Shown here in pieces: positions 1 through 9,007 of a stretch of DNA of 22,011 nucleotides (position 1 is the stretch's first letter; each line of letters opens with the position of its first letter). Origin of the DNA: a virus. Location: the IMG/VR virus record IMGVR_UViG_3300044546_000409, positions 1 to 22,011 of that record. One strand, 5' to 3'. Made by a program: the position numbers and the translations under genes. Below the pieces are notes generated by a model that was not told the DNA's origin, made no database searches, and was given only the letters and a program-made list of their open reading frames with translations.

Positions 1-3000
1 TCGAAGTTCGGCAATGGCTTCAACTAACCCTGTGCTTTCTTTGCTATCCGAATCCGCCGTAACCTCACGGAGCGAGACAATCTCATCGCGGACTGCGCGT
101 AATTCAGAGACAACGGCGTGGTTATCGGAACCATTAACCTCAACGCCAAGGCGCCCATCGGAACCACGGCGCAAGGGCATAATGGCTTCGGGGCCTGCTT
201 CGCCAAAGAGGGCCATAGGCGCAAGCGTGGGACTATTCACGTAGTCAGGGATGCCGCCGTTGGCGTAGGCCATGACGCGGCCATATTTCATGACGGCGCC
301 TAGTGCGGCAGGCATCGCGCCCTGTGATTCTATGCTTCCACCGAAACTACCGCTCGAATTGGAATCTGGACCCGTATAATCCCCAAAACCTACGCTTCCT
401 GAAGAAATTGATACGTTTTGGTTTGCCTGTTCCACCGCAGCTTGGATCGCCTCTGCAATTGGCAGCAATTCAGCCAACTTACTATCAAACCGCTTGGTGT
501 ATTCCGCAGTTTCGGCAATCGCGGCGTTGGTGCGTAGGTTGGTCATTTCAGCGACCAAGGGCACGCTCGCCAAGTCAGGAAGGCTCTGCTGCGAGATAGG
601 CGTTGTCGAAAGAGATTCTAGGCCCGAGACAACACGGCCACGGATGTCGTGGAATCCGCCTGTAGAGGCATATACTTCGCGAGCTAGATTGAGGAGCGTG
701 TCTGCCGATTGCGTGATGCGGTTGAGCGCATCCACGTTGCCCGTTTGGGCCTCCGCCAAGTCGCGGGTAAATAGTTCTTGTGCGGCGCCCAAGCGCCCCA
801 TGGTAGTTGTGCCTGACAGCGGGCTGCTGGTGCGAAGCGAATCAAGATAATCGCGGATATTCTTATTAGAATCCTTCAGAATCTTAACTCGTTCTGCGGC
901 CTGTGTCCTTTCAAGTTCAACAAGCAGTCGAGACTTTTCTCCCGCCGTGATCCCTAGCGCGTCAAGCGAGGCGGTGAAGGATTCAATTTCCTTCTGAGTC
1001 TTATAAGCAAGCTCGATGCGCTGCGCCTCTTGGTCCATGCCTTCCGCCATGAGACGGCGCACGTGCATTTCAAGGGCGGTGTCACGGATAGTCAGGCTGC
1101 GTTGTTCTTCCAGCTTGGCGATTTGCTTGTCTCGTGCAGCCAAAAGTTCTTCTTCGCCAATGCCATACTCACGGGCTTTGGCTGTGGCTTGCGCGAAGGA
1201 GTCAATCAGCGCGTCCATCTGCTTCTTGAACTCAGGCACGGGGTCCGCAGTCAGGCCCTTAATGGTGTCTTGTAGGGCGATAAAGCCGTCCACAAACTCT
1301 TGCAGCTTTTCAGGACCGGCAAAGGAACGAGTTGAAAGCGCCTTATTCAATTCTTCGTTGGCCGTAGCCGCAAACTTTAGAGAACCGAGAGCTTCGTTGA
1401 AACTTGCCGCTTCGCCGTAGCCAAGGTTGCCCATGCCATATTTGTTGCCACCCACAGAGCGGGCGCCGGATACCGTGAGGCCACGTTGCTTTAGATAGGC
1501 GTTGATAGCCGGTATCTTAGCGTTTGCTTCTTCAAACTGAGCGCGACCTTGTTCATTGTAATATATGCCCTTCATGGCAAGTTGACCGTCCTGTGACTCC
1601 AGGCCGTAACTAAAGCCGTTGCTGGAAGGCTTGGGACCGAAGAGGCCGCCTAGACCGCCGCCCGCTGCGCCGCCAATGAGGCCGCCAAGCAAAGTGCCAA
1701 CGCCGGGGAAGATGCTGCCAAGGATAGCGCCCGCACCAGCGCCAAGGCCGCTTCCCACCATACCGCCAGTCTGATTGCCGCCCAACAAGGAGTTAACGAA
1801 CATGCCTGCGCCAAAACCTGCGCCCGCGCCACCAAGCAAACTACCAAGGGAGGCCCCTGATCCACCGAATAAACCGAGGCCCCCCGCTGCTTCAAGTTGC
1901 GCTAATGATGCAGGCCCATAGGCGCCCCCCATTGCGCCTAACGCAGAACTGGTAGAAGTGCCGATCCCCGGTATGATTGTAGAACTTAACAACCCACCAG
2001 AGCCAGTCAACCCCAACGAACCAAAAATACCTTCCTTCGGGATAAGCGAAGATAGGCCCAACATCTGCATGATGCCGCCACCGCCACCCGCCGCAGCCCC
2101 CGCTGCCGCAGCGCCACCACCACCCATGACTGATAGGCCCAATCCCAAAGTCGGGAGCATGGTGCCAGAGAAGATCGAATTGATGATCGGGTTTACGACG
2201 CCAAGGCGTAGGATAGATTGGACAATGGACGACATGACGCCACGGATGACGTTGCCAAAGTTAAGAGCGCGGATTTCACCCTTAGCAAAGGCTTCTGTAA
2301 TGGCGTCGCCAACTTGCTCAAAGGCGCGAACGCCGATGTTGGCCATCTCTTTATAAGAGTTATCGAGTTGGTCAGTTTCTTGACGAATACGGACAATTTT
2401 ACGGGCTTGGTCTTCTGCTGCTAATATAACGTCAGGAGCGCGGCCTTCAGCTTGCTGGCGAGCGCGGAAAGCGGCAAGCTCCTGCTCTCGCAGATTTATG
2501 TTCATTCCGATAAGGCTTCGCTCTTTTTCAAGTAGAGCGATTTCTTGCTCGCGCTGTTTGGTGTTGGCTTTTACCGCCTCGGTGTCTTTTTCTTGATCTG
2601 ACCTTTGGCGCATCAGAGGCAAGATGGCCGCAAGTGCTTTTCTATATTCTTCGGAACCCTTGGTGCCGTAATCAAGCGCCTTGGTCTGCGCCTTGATCTG
2701 CACTTCCATATCGTCGCCAGCAAGCGTGCTTTGCTTGTAGGCTTCTAGGAGTCCTTGGTGCGTTGCTATTTCGATTTCTAGCGTTTCGGTGTATTTACGT
2801 AGGCTTTTTTCTGTGCCAGTTATCTTTTTGTCATTTTTGGCGAGTGCTTCGTCGTAATCTTTTAAGACACGAGCAGCATCTTGATCCCCCGCGTTTGCCC
2901 GAACTCTTACCGAAGCCAAAAAAGCGGTGGTGTCCGTAAGAGCCCTCGCGCTTCCCGTAACCTGCCGATATGCGTCTTGGAGGACTTTTAGACCTGCGTT

Positions 3001-5511
3001 TTGGTCCTGTATCGCCCGTACGCTTTTATAATCTCGAAAATTAAACACAGGCCCTTGAATTGGTTCAGAAGGAGGAGGCGACGGAATACTGCCACCGCTC
3101 TCCAAGCCAGCCGCCTCTGCGCGCATTGCTGCCACTTGGCCCCTGGCGGTAATAATTGCGTTGGTCAATCCCGCAAACTGTTGGATTCCTTTTATAAGGC
3201 TTGTAGCGCTAAAATTTTCCGGGTTTGAGAGCAACGTGATAAGTTGGTTCGCGGGAGTAATCGCGCCTGAAAAACCATTAGAATATTCAACAAGGGTAAT
3301 ATTTGAGGTCAAGAAACTTTCGTTCAATTGAGCAAAAGTCTCAAGCGCCGCAGGGTCTATAGAAAGTTTGCTATAAATTGCATTTATCTGATTAGCAAAA
3401 TTTGTCTGGAAATTATTTGTCAGACGCTCATAAGCAGCGTTTTCACTATCCTCCATCTTTTTAATTTCTTTTTCACGCTCGGCAGCGTTCGCTCTAAGCG
3501 CCTTGCCCAAAGCAACAGAAGCTGCAAATCCCATTTTCTCATAGGCTGCCGCAAGTTGTTCTAGATCGCTTTTAGCAGAGGAAGCCATATTGTTGACACT
3601 GCTTGCAACCGCGTTATTAGCTGCCTCCACTTGGCTCTTGAGACGAGTATAGGTTTGCTCAAACGATTTAATATCCTGGTCGAAAAGTGCGAACTCCCGC
3701 TCTGGCGACCGGAATACATACGCGATAGCCACGCCAACCGCTGCGACCGCTGCCGCAACCGCGAGCCACTTAGAAGCAAGACCGATCAAAAGTCGCGTTG
3801 CGCCAACAAGTGCGAAACCAGAAAGCGCGCCAACAAGGAGGTCTACGTTGTTTGCCAAGAGCAAAGTCGCTTTGGCTAGTTCTTCTACAATCCCGCTCTC
3901 TCGCGCGGTTTTAATAAGTTCTCTAAATTGGTCGGTTGCGGAAATGATGGCTTGATCGAACCCTCCTTCCTTGAAAACCATATTTACACGAGTCAATTCA
4001 GTTCCGAGTCGCCCGAATGCGGCTTGGACAGATTGCGACGTTCTTCCGAGTGTGTCAGCACCACCAGACAGAAGATAAATTTGACGAACAAACTCAGTGC
4101 CGTAGCGGGCTACGTCGATTGAACCTTCTTCAAACCGCTTATTAAGGTCGCTTGTCTTTCCGTCTACCTTTGTGACCGCGCGCTCAAGTGCTGCCATAGC
4201 CACAGGAAGTCGGTCGCCCATCTGAAGACGAACTTCTTCTGCCATGAACTTGCCCTTAGACATGGACTGTTCAAGAGCGCGGATGACGCCCATCGTATCG
4301 GCGGAAGATAGGCCAAAGTTACGAGCGGCAGAAGTTAGGTTCGAGAAAACTTCTTGAGTTTGACCGCCTGTAAATCCCGCCCCTTTCATCGCCAACGACA
4401 GCCGGGCAAAAGAGTTACCTACTTCACCAACAGCAAAGCCGACTCGGTCTGCTTCAGACATTAAGAAGTTTAGATTACGTTGGAAGTCCAGACTGCCGTT
4501 GGAAACAGTTTTAAGGCTATTGATAAACTTGTCAATTTCAAGACCCGCTTGAATGATTTCACGTAGACCAAGCGCACCAGACAGGGCGCTCAGTGCCGCA
4601 GTCGTACTAAAAACAACACGACTAAAACCACCCATAGACGCATTAGCAGCGCCAAAGGCGGCAGAAATTGTGCGGGCATTGTCACTGATACGAGGCAGAA
4701 GGCCCCCTAGTTTAGCGATGCTCCCGCTTGCCGCTTGCGTCGCACGATCAAACTCTCCTTTTGCCCTTGCAGCTTCAAGAGAATTGACGCCATATTTTTT
4801 AAGAACACCCGAATATCTATCTAGAGCCTGTAGCGATTGAGATGATATCCCAGATGCGATATCTACAGGCAACTGCCGTCCTGCGCGTCCTACAATACCC
4901 GCAATGCGACTTTGTGCCTGTTGCATGACCCGCTCAAGAGCAAGCGTGTCTTTGATTTCTTGTTGCCGCGCCTTCTCCGCCGATTTAGAAGCTCTTTCAG
5001 CAGATTTAGTTGCGGCGTCTTGCTCTCTTTCGCTTTTCCGTCTTTCTGCATTTCGTTGATTCTCAAGTCTAACTACAGCCTCAATACCTGTCTTAGTCTG
5101 CTCAATCGCTTGATTGTAGCGGCGCGTTGCCCGGTCTATCTGGATTGTAGTCGCGTTGACGTTGCTTGCCACGCGGTTATACTGCTCAAAAGCACGATTG
5201 ACGCGGTTCATAGTATCCGCGCGCATACCTTCTGACAAAGCGTGTTTATTAACTAGACGGGTAATTTGTTCATACTTCTTAGCGCCGTCCTCAAGGCGCT
5301 TTTCCATTTTTGCAAACGCGCTCTCGCTCTTTGAAGCCCACTTTTCAAGCGACTGCGAGGACTGAGACTGTTTTGCAGACGCCGCGCCGATATTGCTTAC
5401 AGACTTCTCTACCTTAGCCGCAGTCGCAGCAAGCGCGTCAAGCGCCTTTACTGCGGCGCTGACCGACTTGGTATCGACTTTGACTGTAAGATTAGCAACT
5501 GAATCCGACAA
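1..5511 (-). CDS. Tail tape measure protein (3'-partial, runs off left edge)
   Basis: This protein sets tail length and serves as the scaffold for tube polymerisation; in this family it is later ejected with the DNA. The minus-strand frame is open without a stop from 5511 to base 1, giving at least 1,837 residues. It starts at TTG (5511-5509), the first usable codon after an in-frame stop at 5526-5524, with a G-rich ribosome site overlapping the end of the upstream gene two bases away. Residues about 340-447 match the tape measure N-terminal domain. A long hydrophobic stretch lies at about 558-600. Much of the rest is charged helix or coiled coil. A Gly/Ala-rich hydrophobic block lies at about 1128-1292. 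The tape-measure C-terminal motif GEAGPEAIMPL is at 1770-1780, so only the last part should be missing. Position after the chaperone pair is the classical order. TTG initiation may lower its yield. Confidence 0.95.
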   Translation of the reverse strand, partial: MSDSVANLTVKVDTKSVSAAVKALDALAATAAKVEKSVSNIGAASAKQSQSSQSLEKWASKSESAFAKMEKRLEDGAKKYEQITRLVNKHALSEGMRADTMNRVNRAFEQYNRVASNVNATTIQIDRATRRYNQAIEQTKTGIEAVVRLENQRNAERRKSEREQDAATKSAERASKSAEKARQQEIKDTLALERVMQQAQSRIAGIVGRAGRQLPVDIASGISSQSLQALDRYSGVLKKYGVNSLEAARAKGEFDRATQAASGSIAKLGGLLPRISDNARTISAAFGAANASMGGFSRVVFSTTAALSALSGALGLREIIQAGLEIDKFINSLKTVSNGSLDFQRNLNFLMSEADRVGFAVGEVGNSFARLSLAMKGAGFTGGQTQEVFSNLTSAARNFGLSSADTMGVIRALEQSMSKGKFMAEEVRLQMGDRLPVAMAALERAVTKVDGKTSDLNKRFEEGSIDVARYGTEFVRQIYLLSGGADTLGRTSQSVQAAFGRLGTELTRVNMVFKEGGFDQAIISATDQFRELIKTARESGIVEELAKATLLLANNVDLLVGALSGFALVGATRLLIGLASKWLAVAAAVAAVGVAIAYVFRSPEREFALFDQDIKSFEQTYTRLKSQVEAANNAVASSVNNMASSAKSDLEQLAAAYEKMGFAASVALGKALRANAAEREKEIKKMEDSENAAYERLTNNFQTNFANQINAIYSKLSIDPAALETFAQLNESFLTSNITLVEYSNGFSGAITPANQLITLLSNPENFSATSLIKGIQQFAGLTNAIITARGQVAAMRAEAAGLESGGSIPSPPPSEPIQGPVFNFRDYKSVRAIQDQNAGLKVLQDAYRQVTGSARALTDTTAFLASVRVRANAGDQDAARVLKDYDEALAKNDKKITGTEKSLRKYTETLEIEIATHQGLLEAYKQSTLAGDDMEVQIKAQTKALDYGTKGSEEYRKALAAILPLMRQRSDQEKDTEAVKANTKQREQEIALLEKERSLIGMNINLREQELAAFRARQQAEGRAPDVILAAEDQARKIVRIRQETDQLDNSYKEMANIGVRAFEQVGDAITEAFAKGEIRALNFGNVIRGVMSSIVQSILRLGVVNPIINSIFSGTMLPTLGLGLSVMGGGGAAAAGAAAGGGGGIMQMLGLSSLIPKEGIFGSLGLTGSGGLLSSTIIPGIGTSTSSALGAMGGAYGPASLAQLEAAGGLGLFGGSGASLGSLLGGAGAGFGAGMFVNSLLGGNQTGGMVGSGLGAGAGAILGSIFPGVGTLLGGLIGGAAGGGLGGLFGPKPSSNGFSYGLESQDGQLAMKGIYYNEQGRAQFEEANAKIPAINAYLKQRGLTVSGARSVGGNKYGMGNLGYGEAASFNEALGSLKFAATANEELNKALSTRSFAGPEKLQEFVDGFIALQDTIKGLTADPVPEFKKQMDALIDSFAQATAKAREYGIGEEELLAARDKQIAKLEEQRSLTIRDTALEMHVRRLMAEGMDQEAQRIELAYKTQKEIESFTASLDALGITAGEKSRLLVELERTQAAERVKILKDSNKNIRDYLDSLRTSSPLSGTTTMGRLGAAQELFTRDLAEAQTGNVDALNRITQSADTLLNLAREVYASTGGFHDIRGRVVSGLESLSTTPISQQSLPDLASVPLVAEMTNLRTNAAIAETAEYTKRFDSKLAELLPIAEAIQAAVEQANQNVSISSGSVGFGDYTGPDSNSSGSFGGSIESQGAMPAALGAVMKYGRVMAYANGGIPDYVNSPTLAPMALFGEAGPEAIMPLRRGSDGRLGVEVNGSDNHAVVSELRAVRDEIVSLREVTADSDSKESTGLVEAIAELR

Positions 5512-5513
5512 CC

Positions 5514-6005
5514 CTACCCCCGTCTAGTCGATCTCTTTGGCGCAGGCATCTGTTCAGATTTCTTTGACGCATCTTTAGCGGCCCTGGCGGCTTTGGCGAG
5601 GTCGGCTTGGGCTTCAAGAAATGCGGTGTCAATTACTTTTATAGCGCGTATCTCATGCGGAAGCAATACGCGGCCTGATAGGCGGATATAGGCCTCTATT
5701 TCTAAATAAGTGATCGGGTTTGACGAGAACCCATTTGACCCACGGGTTGATTGTAGGTCAACGAAACTCCCCCACGCAAAAGTAAATTCTTCTGGCATGG
5801 GTGGCAAGTCTAGCCGCGCCTCAATCTCAAGCCTCTGCTGCTTTGAGGCGCTATCCGTTCTGCGACTAACCGCAGATAGGGCGCGAGTGAGGCTATCCGC
5901 CTCACTCGACCCGTCTTCTTTCTTCAGATTAAGCGCGAAATAACGTTCCGCGTGTTCTTTGAGAAAAGTTAAGCTATCTTCAAAGAAACGTGGCGCGGTC
6001 GTCAA
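5514..6005 (-). CDS. Tail assembly chaperone, downstream (T-like) reading frame
   Basis: This is the lambda gpT-like half of the tail assembly chaperone, which recruits tube subunits to the tape measure. The open frame runs from a TTG at 6005 to TAG at 5514-5516, 163 codons. The conserved part is about residues 90-135, with the segment ITYLEIEAYIRLSG followed by LLPHEIRAIKVID, typical of siphovirus chaperone T domains. The C-terminus is Lys/Ala/Arg-rich. It overlaps the end of the upstream chaperone by 26 bases in the +1 frame. I think it is made mainly as a fusion by frameshifting at CTT TGA (5985-5980), which would give a 288-residue protein (133 + 155). Independent initiation at the TTG, with a GAGG only three bases upstream, is the weaker alternative. 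Tape measure translation starts two bases after its stop. Confidence 0.82.
   Translation of the reverse strand: MTTAPRFFEDSLTFLKEHAERYFALNLKKEDGSSEADSLTRALSAVSRRTDSASKQQRLEIEARLDLPPMPEEFTFAWGSFVDLQSTRGSNGFSSNPITYLEIEAYIRLSGRVLLPHEIRAIKVIDTAFLEAQADLAKAARAAKDASKKSEQMPAPKRSTRRG
5979..5991 (-). promoter_or_regulatory. Likely programmed +1 frameshift site (CTT TGA) in the chaperone pair
   Basis: On the minus strand the upstream chaperone ends ACG TTT CTT TGA. If the tRNA on CTT slips forward one base to TTT, the next codon is GAA (5981-5979), exactly in the downstream frame, which then runs 155 codons to its stop. CTT TGA is the core of the autoregulatory +1 site in bacterial prfB (release factor 2). 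Frameshifting between G and T chaperones is conserved in siphoviruses, most often -1 but with +1 and -2 cases known. Unlike prfB, no Shine-Dalgarno-like stimulator sits directly before the CTT. A -2 slip would reach the same frame but gives poorer re-pairing. Confidence 0.7.
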
Positions 6006-6381
6006 GCGCCTCGCTGACCTGCTCCTTGATCCACGAGAAGCGAAGGTCCGAGTAGATCGTGCGCGCAGTCGTATCGTTCAGCGGCGCGTTCAGCGGGCTA
6101 CCATCGAGTCCTACCAGATACCAGTCCTTCGTGGCGGCAACAAGTGCCTCAGCACGCTCAGCCTCAAGCTCGTCAGCGGTCATGGTGACGCGCCCACGCA
6201 TCTTCAGACGCTTGTTGAGTGCTGCCTTCTGCACCTTCTGCACTTCGGGGCTGTCAAGGCTGACCACGGAAATGAAGGCTTCCTTACCCGCAGCGTCGCG
6301 CAAAGGCTGGCGCGTCTTTGGGTGTAGGATGGTGATAGGGACGGCGTTGGAAACATCGACGGCGAGGGCGTCTAGTGACAT
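5980..6381 (-). CDS. Tail assembly chaperone, upstream (G-like) reading frame
   Basis: This 133-residue protein lies between the tube genes and the tape measure gene, the place of the lambda gpG-like chaperone. I chose ATG at 6381 (protein begins MSLDALAVDV) because an AGGAGG lies at 6398-6393, eleven bases upstream. A longer in-frame reading from TTG at 6435 would bury that ribosome site inside the gene. The visible content is an N-terminal part with a charged ILHPKTRQPL segment and a mixed helical middle; the name rests on position, size, the overlapping T-like frame and general resemblance to phage tail chaperones. The gene ends at TGA 5982-5980 inside the putative +1 frameshift site. The 86 bases between it and the tube-like gene hold a TTGACT but no convincing -10, so I do not call a promoter there. 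Confidence 0.8.
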   Translation of the reverse strand: MSLDALAVDVSNAVPITILHPKTRQPLRDAAGKEAFISVVSLDSPEVQKVQKAALNKRLKMRGRVTMTADELEAERAEALVAATKDWYLVGLDGSPLNAPLNDTTARTIYSDLRFSWIKEQVSEALDDRATFL

Positions 6382-6467
6382 GAGAAGCGAGACCTCCTGG
6401 GTCTTTTCAAGGTGGGACCAAAAGTGTTTTGGCAAAGGAACAACGCCAAGTCAAGCGCAAACGTATT

Positions 6468-8975
6468 TTAAGTCGTAAGAGCGCGTAATTCACTGTCAGA
6501 GTAAAAGTAGTTTGAGAGCGTAGCTGAGCGCGCCCAGCCTATGGTGTGGTTGAAGATGCCCCAAGGAGCGCTTAACACTGCTACGATTGTCATAGCAGCA
6601 TAGCCTGCGCGTGCAAACGTAGATGCGGTAAGTGCTGCTCCGTTTATTGAATATCGGGCACCTGCATAATTGATTGAGGCGCCTATTTTATTGGTGGTGA
6701 AAGCGGGGCGTAGTTGAGCGGATATGTCGACGCCTGTGTTGTCAGATGTATTTACAATATAGGTAAAGGAAGGAGCAAAGTAAGATACATTGCTAAAAGA
6801 GCCCCCAGATGTCCCACCGAATACAGGGGAGCCGCCTTGCGAGTTGCTTGCAGACAAAAATTCAACCGAATACGTATATCCGTTGGGTGATTGGAACCAA
6901 GGTGCATTTGCACTTAGACTATAAGTTAAGCGGTCAGCAGCGCGAGTGACTGTTGCTCCTGAAGTCTTGATCGGGCTGGTGATCGTATTGCCTAGTTCTA
7001 GTTGTGGTAGGCCAAAACGCAACGTAAAGTCCCATGCTGTTGCTGATGGATTTATAACAAAACGCATTTGCTCGTTTGTTGTTCCTGCGTTTATATTTGT
7101 TCTTGATACAGTAACCCGCTGCGTTCGGAGCGCGGCGCCAGTTACTGTGCTTCTTATATCGACCGTAGTTTGAGAAACACCGGGGAACTCATAAACTCTC
7201 GGACCTATTGTCCCTAAACCTGTAAAAGAACCCGCGACTAATTTTAGAAAAACGGAGCCCACCCACACCTGCCCGTTTGCCGCAGAAGCATGAGTCCCTC
7301 CGTCTAGGACTAATTCAAATGCAGATTCTCCGCCGTTTCCCGCCCACCTTATATCAATATATTCGATACCGTCTTCTGTTCCGGTCCCCACGATTTGCCG
7401 AGTTACGCTTGAAGTTGTGCCTCCGCTCCAAGTCGTAGGTAGTGTCCCCGGCGTTCCTGCCACGGTGGCGCTAGCAATATTGTTGCGAACCCAATTTGTG
7501 CGGGAGGGTTCTAACGCCAAGCCTCGCAACGCCAAACCATTTGGGTCACAGTCTACCCGCGCAACATCCGCACTCGCAACAGTCAAAACACCTGAACTAT
7601 TGAAATACGTAGCGTTGCTGGCGCGGCTGTAGGTCCATCCTGAAGGCACGCCAGTTAGAAAACTAAAAGTCTGCGTCCTAGGGACTAAGTTGCTTGCTTG
7701 GATATAAATAGGCGCCGTGCCCTGTTGCGGATTTGCCGGAAGTGGTGTCAACGCCACAAATGGAAGTGAGACAGTAATCCCGCTATCCGAAGAAGTATCT
7801 ACTTCCCCACCAGAATATTTTAGACGTGGAATGACGATGCTTATGAATTTTGTATCCGCGTCTAGGGCCTGTGTATTCTGCAATTGCAGTATAAGTTTGG
7901 ATTCTGTCTCTTGAATAAACTTATCGAAAGCGGATGAACTTGAAAAAAGAACGCTAATCTGCCCCGTTACTTCTACAAATCGTCCGAAGAAGATATTAGA
8001 TACAGTTTCGGAGCCCACCGTCTGCGGCGCCAACATGCTGTTGTTGATCGAAATTTCAGCCGCAGTAACCACGCCAAGGACATTGCTGCCTTCAAAAAGT
8101 GTGCCATTTATGGCGGTGTAAGGCGTTGTTTGTTCGGTATCGGGTGGTGGATAGTTTTCGGTGATACGAAAATCACCGCTCTCACCTACCCTTATATCCC
8201 CGCTTTCTGTAACGCGGATTCCCGCGTATATGGCGCTTGTAGAGGAAAAAGAAGAAGCGTCTCGGCCTATGAGATTAAAAGAAAGAGTAGCGAGGCCAGA
8301 AGCGGGCACAGAGAACGTGGTTTGATTAACTCGGATACCCCTGAACTGCTGGTAGAGATTGAGGTCTGAAAGCCAACGTTCAATAGTAAAGGAATGATAC
8401 GTGCCTTCAAGAGATGCCTTGCGCCCTACTTCATATACGCGATTGACAGCCACACTCGAAGAAGTAAATGTAAGGGTTCCGGGCTCCACTTTGATTGTCG
8501 AAGAAGAAACGCTGACTGCGGTAAGGTAGACGCCTGTTATACCTGCCACTGGTCCGTTTGGGGAGGTAAGATAGAAAATCTCGCCTTCTCTGAAACCGTT
8601 AGATATCAGGTTATATCCCGCAGTGGCGCAAGTGATGCGGTTGTTCGTTGCATCAACACTCGCCGTAAACGCACTCGCAATAGGGGCAGCAGTTGCCCAT
8701 GTTCCGCCTATGGCCGCTTCAAGCAGATCGTCCCAAGACTGCTCTGAAATTTCGCCTAAAATGTCACCAGATACACTTTTATATCCGTGAAATAAATTTT
8801 GCCGCACGCGAGATGAGAGCCGTGCGTCCGGTTGCCTGATTTCTTTTTGAAGGTTGACGTTAAGATTTATATCGCGGATACGCTTAAACGGTTGGCCTAC
8901 AGGCGTAGAGCCAAAGACGCTTTCCGCGACATAACTGTATTCGGCAAGCGAGCCTGTTGCGATACTACCGCTCAT
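6468..8975 (-). CDS. Tail tube-like protein with C-terminal adhesin/lectin-like extension (copy 3)
   Basis: This 835-residue protein is the third tandem copy of the tube fold. Residues 1 to about 420 align with the 399-residue tube protein at 11756-12955, sharing the MSGSIA start, the NLQKE and QSWDD segments, NLYQQFRG and the final QGT...IQ. The tube domain carries an extra insertion of short repeats at about 254-274. From about residue 425 a second module begins: FSFLTGVPSGWTYSRASNAT, then GVLTVASADVARVD, then EPSRTN, then LPQLELGN and SGATVTRAADRLTY, ending in a beta-rich part with YFYSDSELRAL. These are hallmarks of phage receptor-binding/LamG-like (concanavalin A fold) modules in tail fibres. 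I infer a decorated minor tube subunit displaying a glycan-binding domain. ATG at 8975 follows an AGCGAGG very closely. A free fibre using a tube-derived base is the alternative. Confidence 0.82.
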   Translation of the reverse strand: MSGSIATGSLAEYSYVAESVFGSTPVGQPFKRIRDINLNVNLQKEIRQPDARLSSRVRQNLFHGYKSVSGDILGEISEQSWDDLLEAAIGGTWATAAPIASAFTASVDATNNRITCATAGYNLISNGFREGEIFYLTSPNGPVAGITGVYLTAVSVSSSTIKVEPGTLTFTSSSVAVNRVYEVGRKASLEGTYHSFTIERWLSDLNLYQQFRGIRVNQTTFSVPASGLATLSFNLIGRDASSFSSTSAIYAGIRVTESGDIRVGESGDFRITENYPPPDTEQTTPYTAINGTLFEGSNVLGVVTAAEISINNSMLAPQTVGSETVSNIFFGRFVEVTGQISVLFSSSSAFDKFIQETESKLILQLQNTQALDADTKFISIVIPRLKYSGGEVDTSSDSGITVSLPFVALTPLPANPQQGTAPIYIQASNLVPRTQTFSFLTGVPSGWTYSRASNATYFNSSGVLTVASADVARVDCDPNGLALRGLALEPSRTNWVRNNIASATVAGTPGTLPTTWSGGTTSSVTRQIVGTGTEDGIEYIDIRWAGNGGESAFELVLDGGTHASAANGQVWVGSVFLKLVAGSFTGLGTIGPRVYEFPGVSQTTVDIRSTVTGAALRTQRVTVSRTNINAGTTNEQMRFVINPSATAWDFTLRFGLPQLELGNTITSPIKTSGATVTRAADRLTYSLSANAPWFQSPNGYTYSVEFLSASNSQGGSPVFGGTSGGSFSNVSYFAPSFTYIVNTSDNTGVDISAQLRPAFTTNKIGASINYAGARYSINGAALTASTFARAGYAAMTIVAVLSAPWGIFNHTIGWARSATLSNYFYSDSELRALTT
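8154..8216 (-). repeat. Three short in-frame repeats (R-V/I-x-E-x-G-D type) in the copy-3 tube domain
   Basis: Residues about 254-274 of the copy-3 protein read RVTESGDI, RVGESGDF and then RITEN, three degenerate units of eight residues, followed by a proline run. The other two tube paralogues lack this insertion and join the flanking sequence directly. The alternating charged/hydrophobic pattern with Gly-Asp turns suggests stacked beta turns or an extended linker. Function unknown. Confidence 0.7.
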
Positions 8976-9007
8976 CGCCTCGCTTTTTCACCCCATCACT
9001 GAATAAG

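Noticed and set aside
1650-1895. 81-codon minus-strand frame rich in Ala/Leu that could look like a membrane protein or holin
   Set aside because: It lies in another frame within the Gly/Ala-rich segment of the tape measure gene; its hydrophobicity follows from the GC-rich repeats. No ribosome site.
14-5365. Many short open frames on the plus strand across the left 5 kb, for example 303-599, 1016-1420, 1958-2356 and 4912-5235
   Set aside because: They are antisense to the continuous tape measure frame, show no recognisable domains and have the composition expected of a complementary shadow.
6436-6467. Promoter for the chaperone/tape measure genes around the TTGACT near 6445-6454
   Set aside because: A -35-like hexamer is present, but nothing resembling a -10 lies at 16-18 bases; not called.
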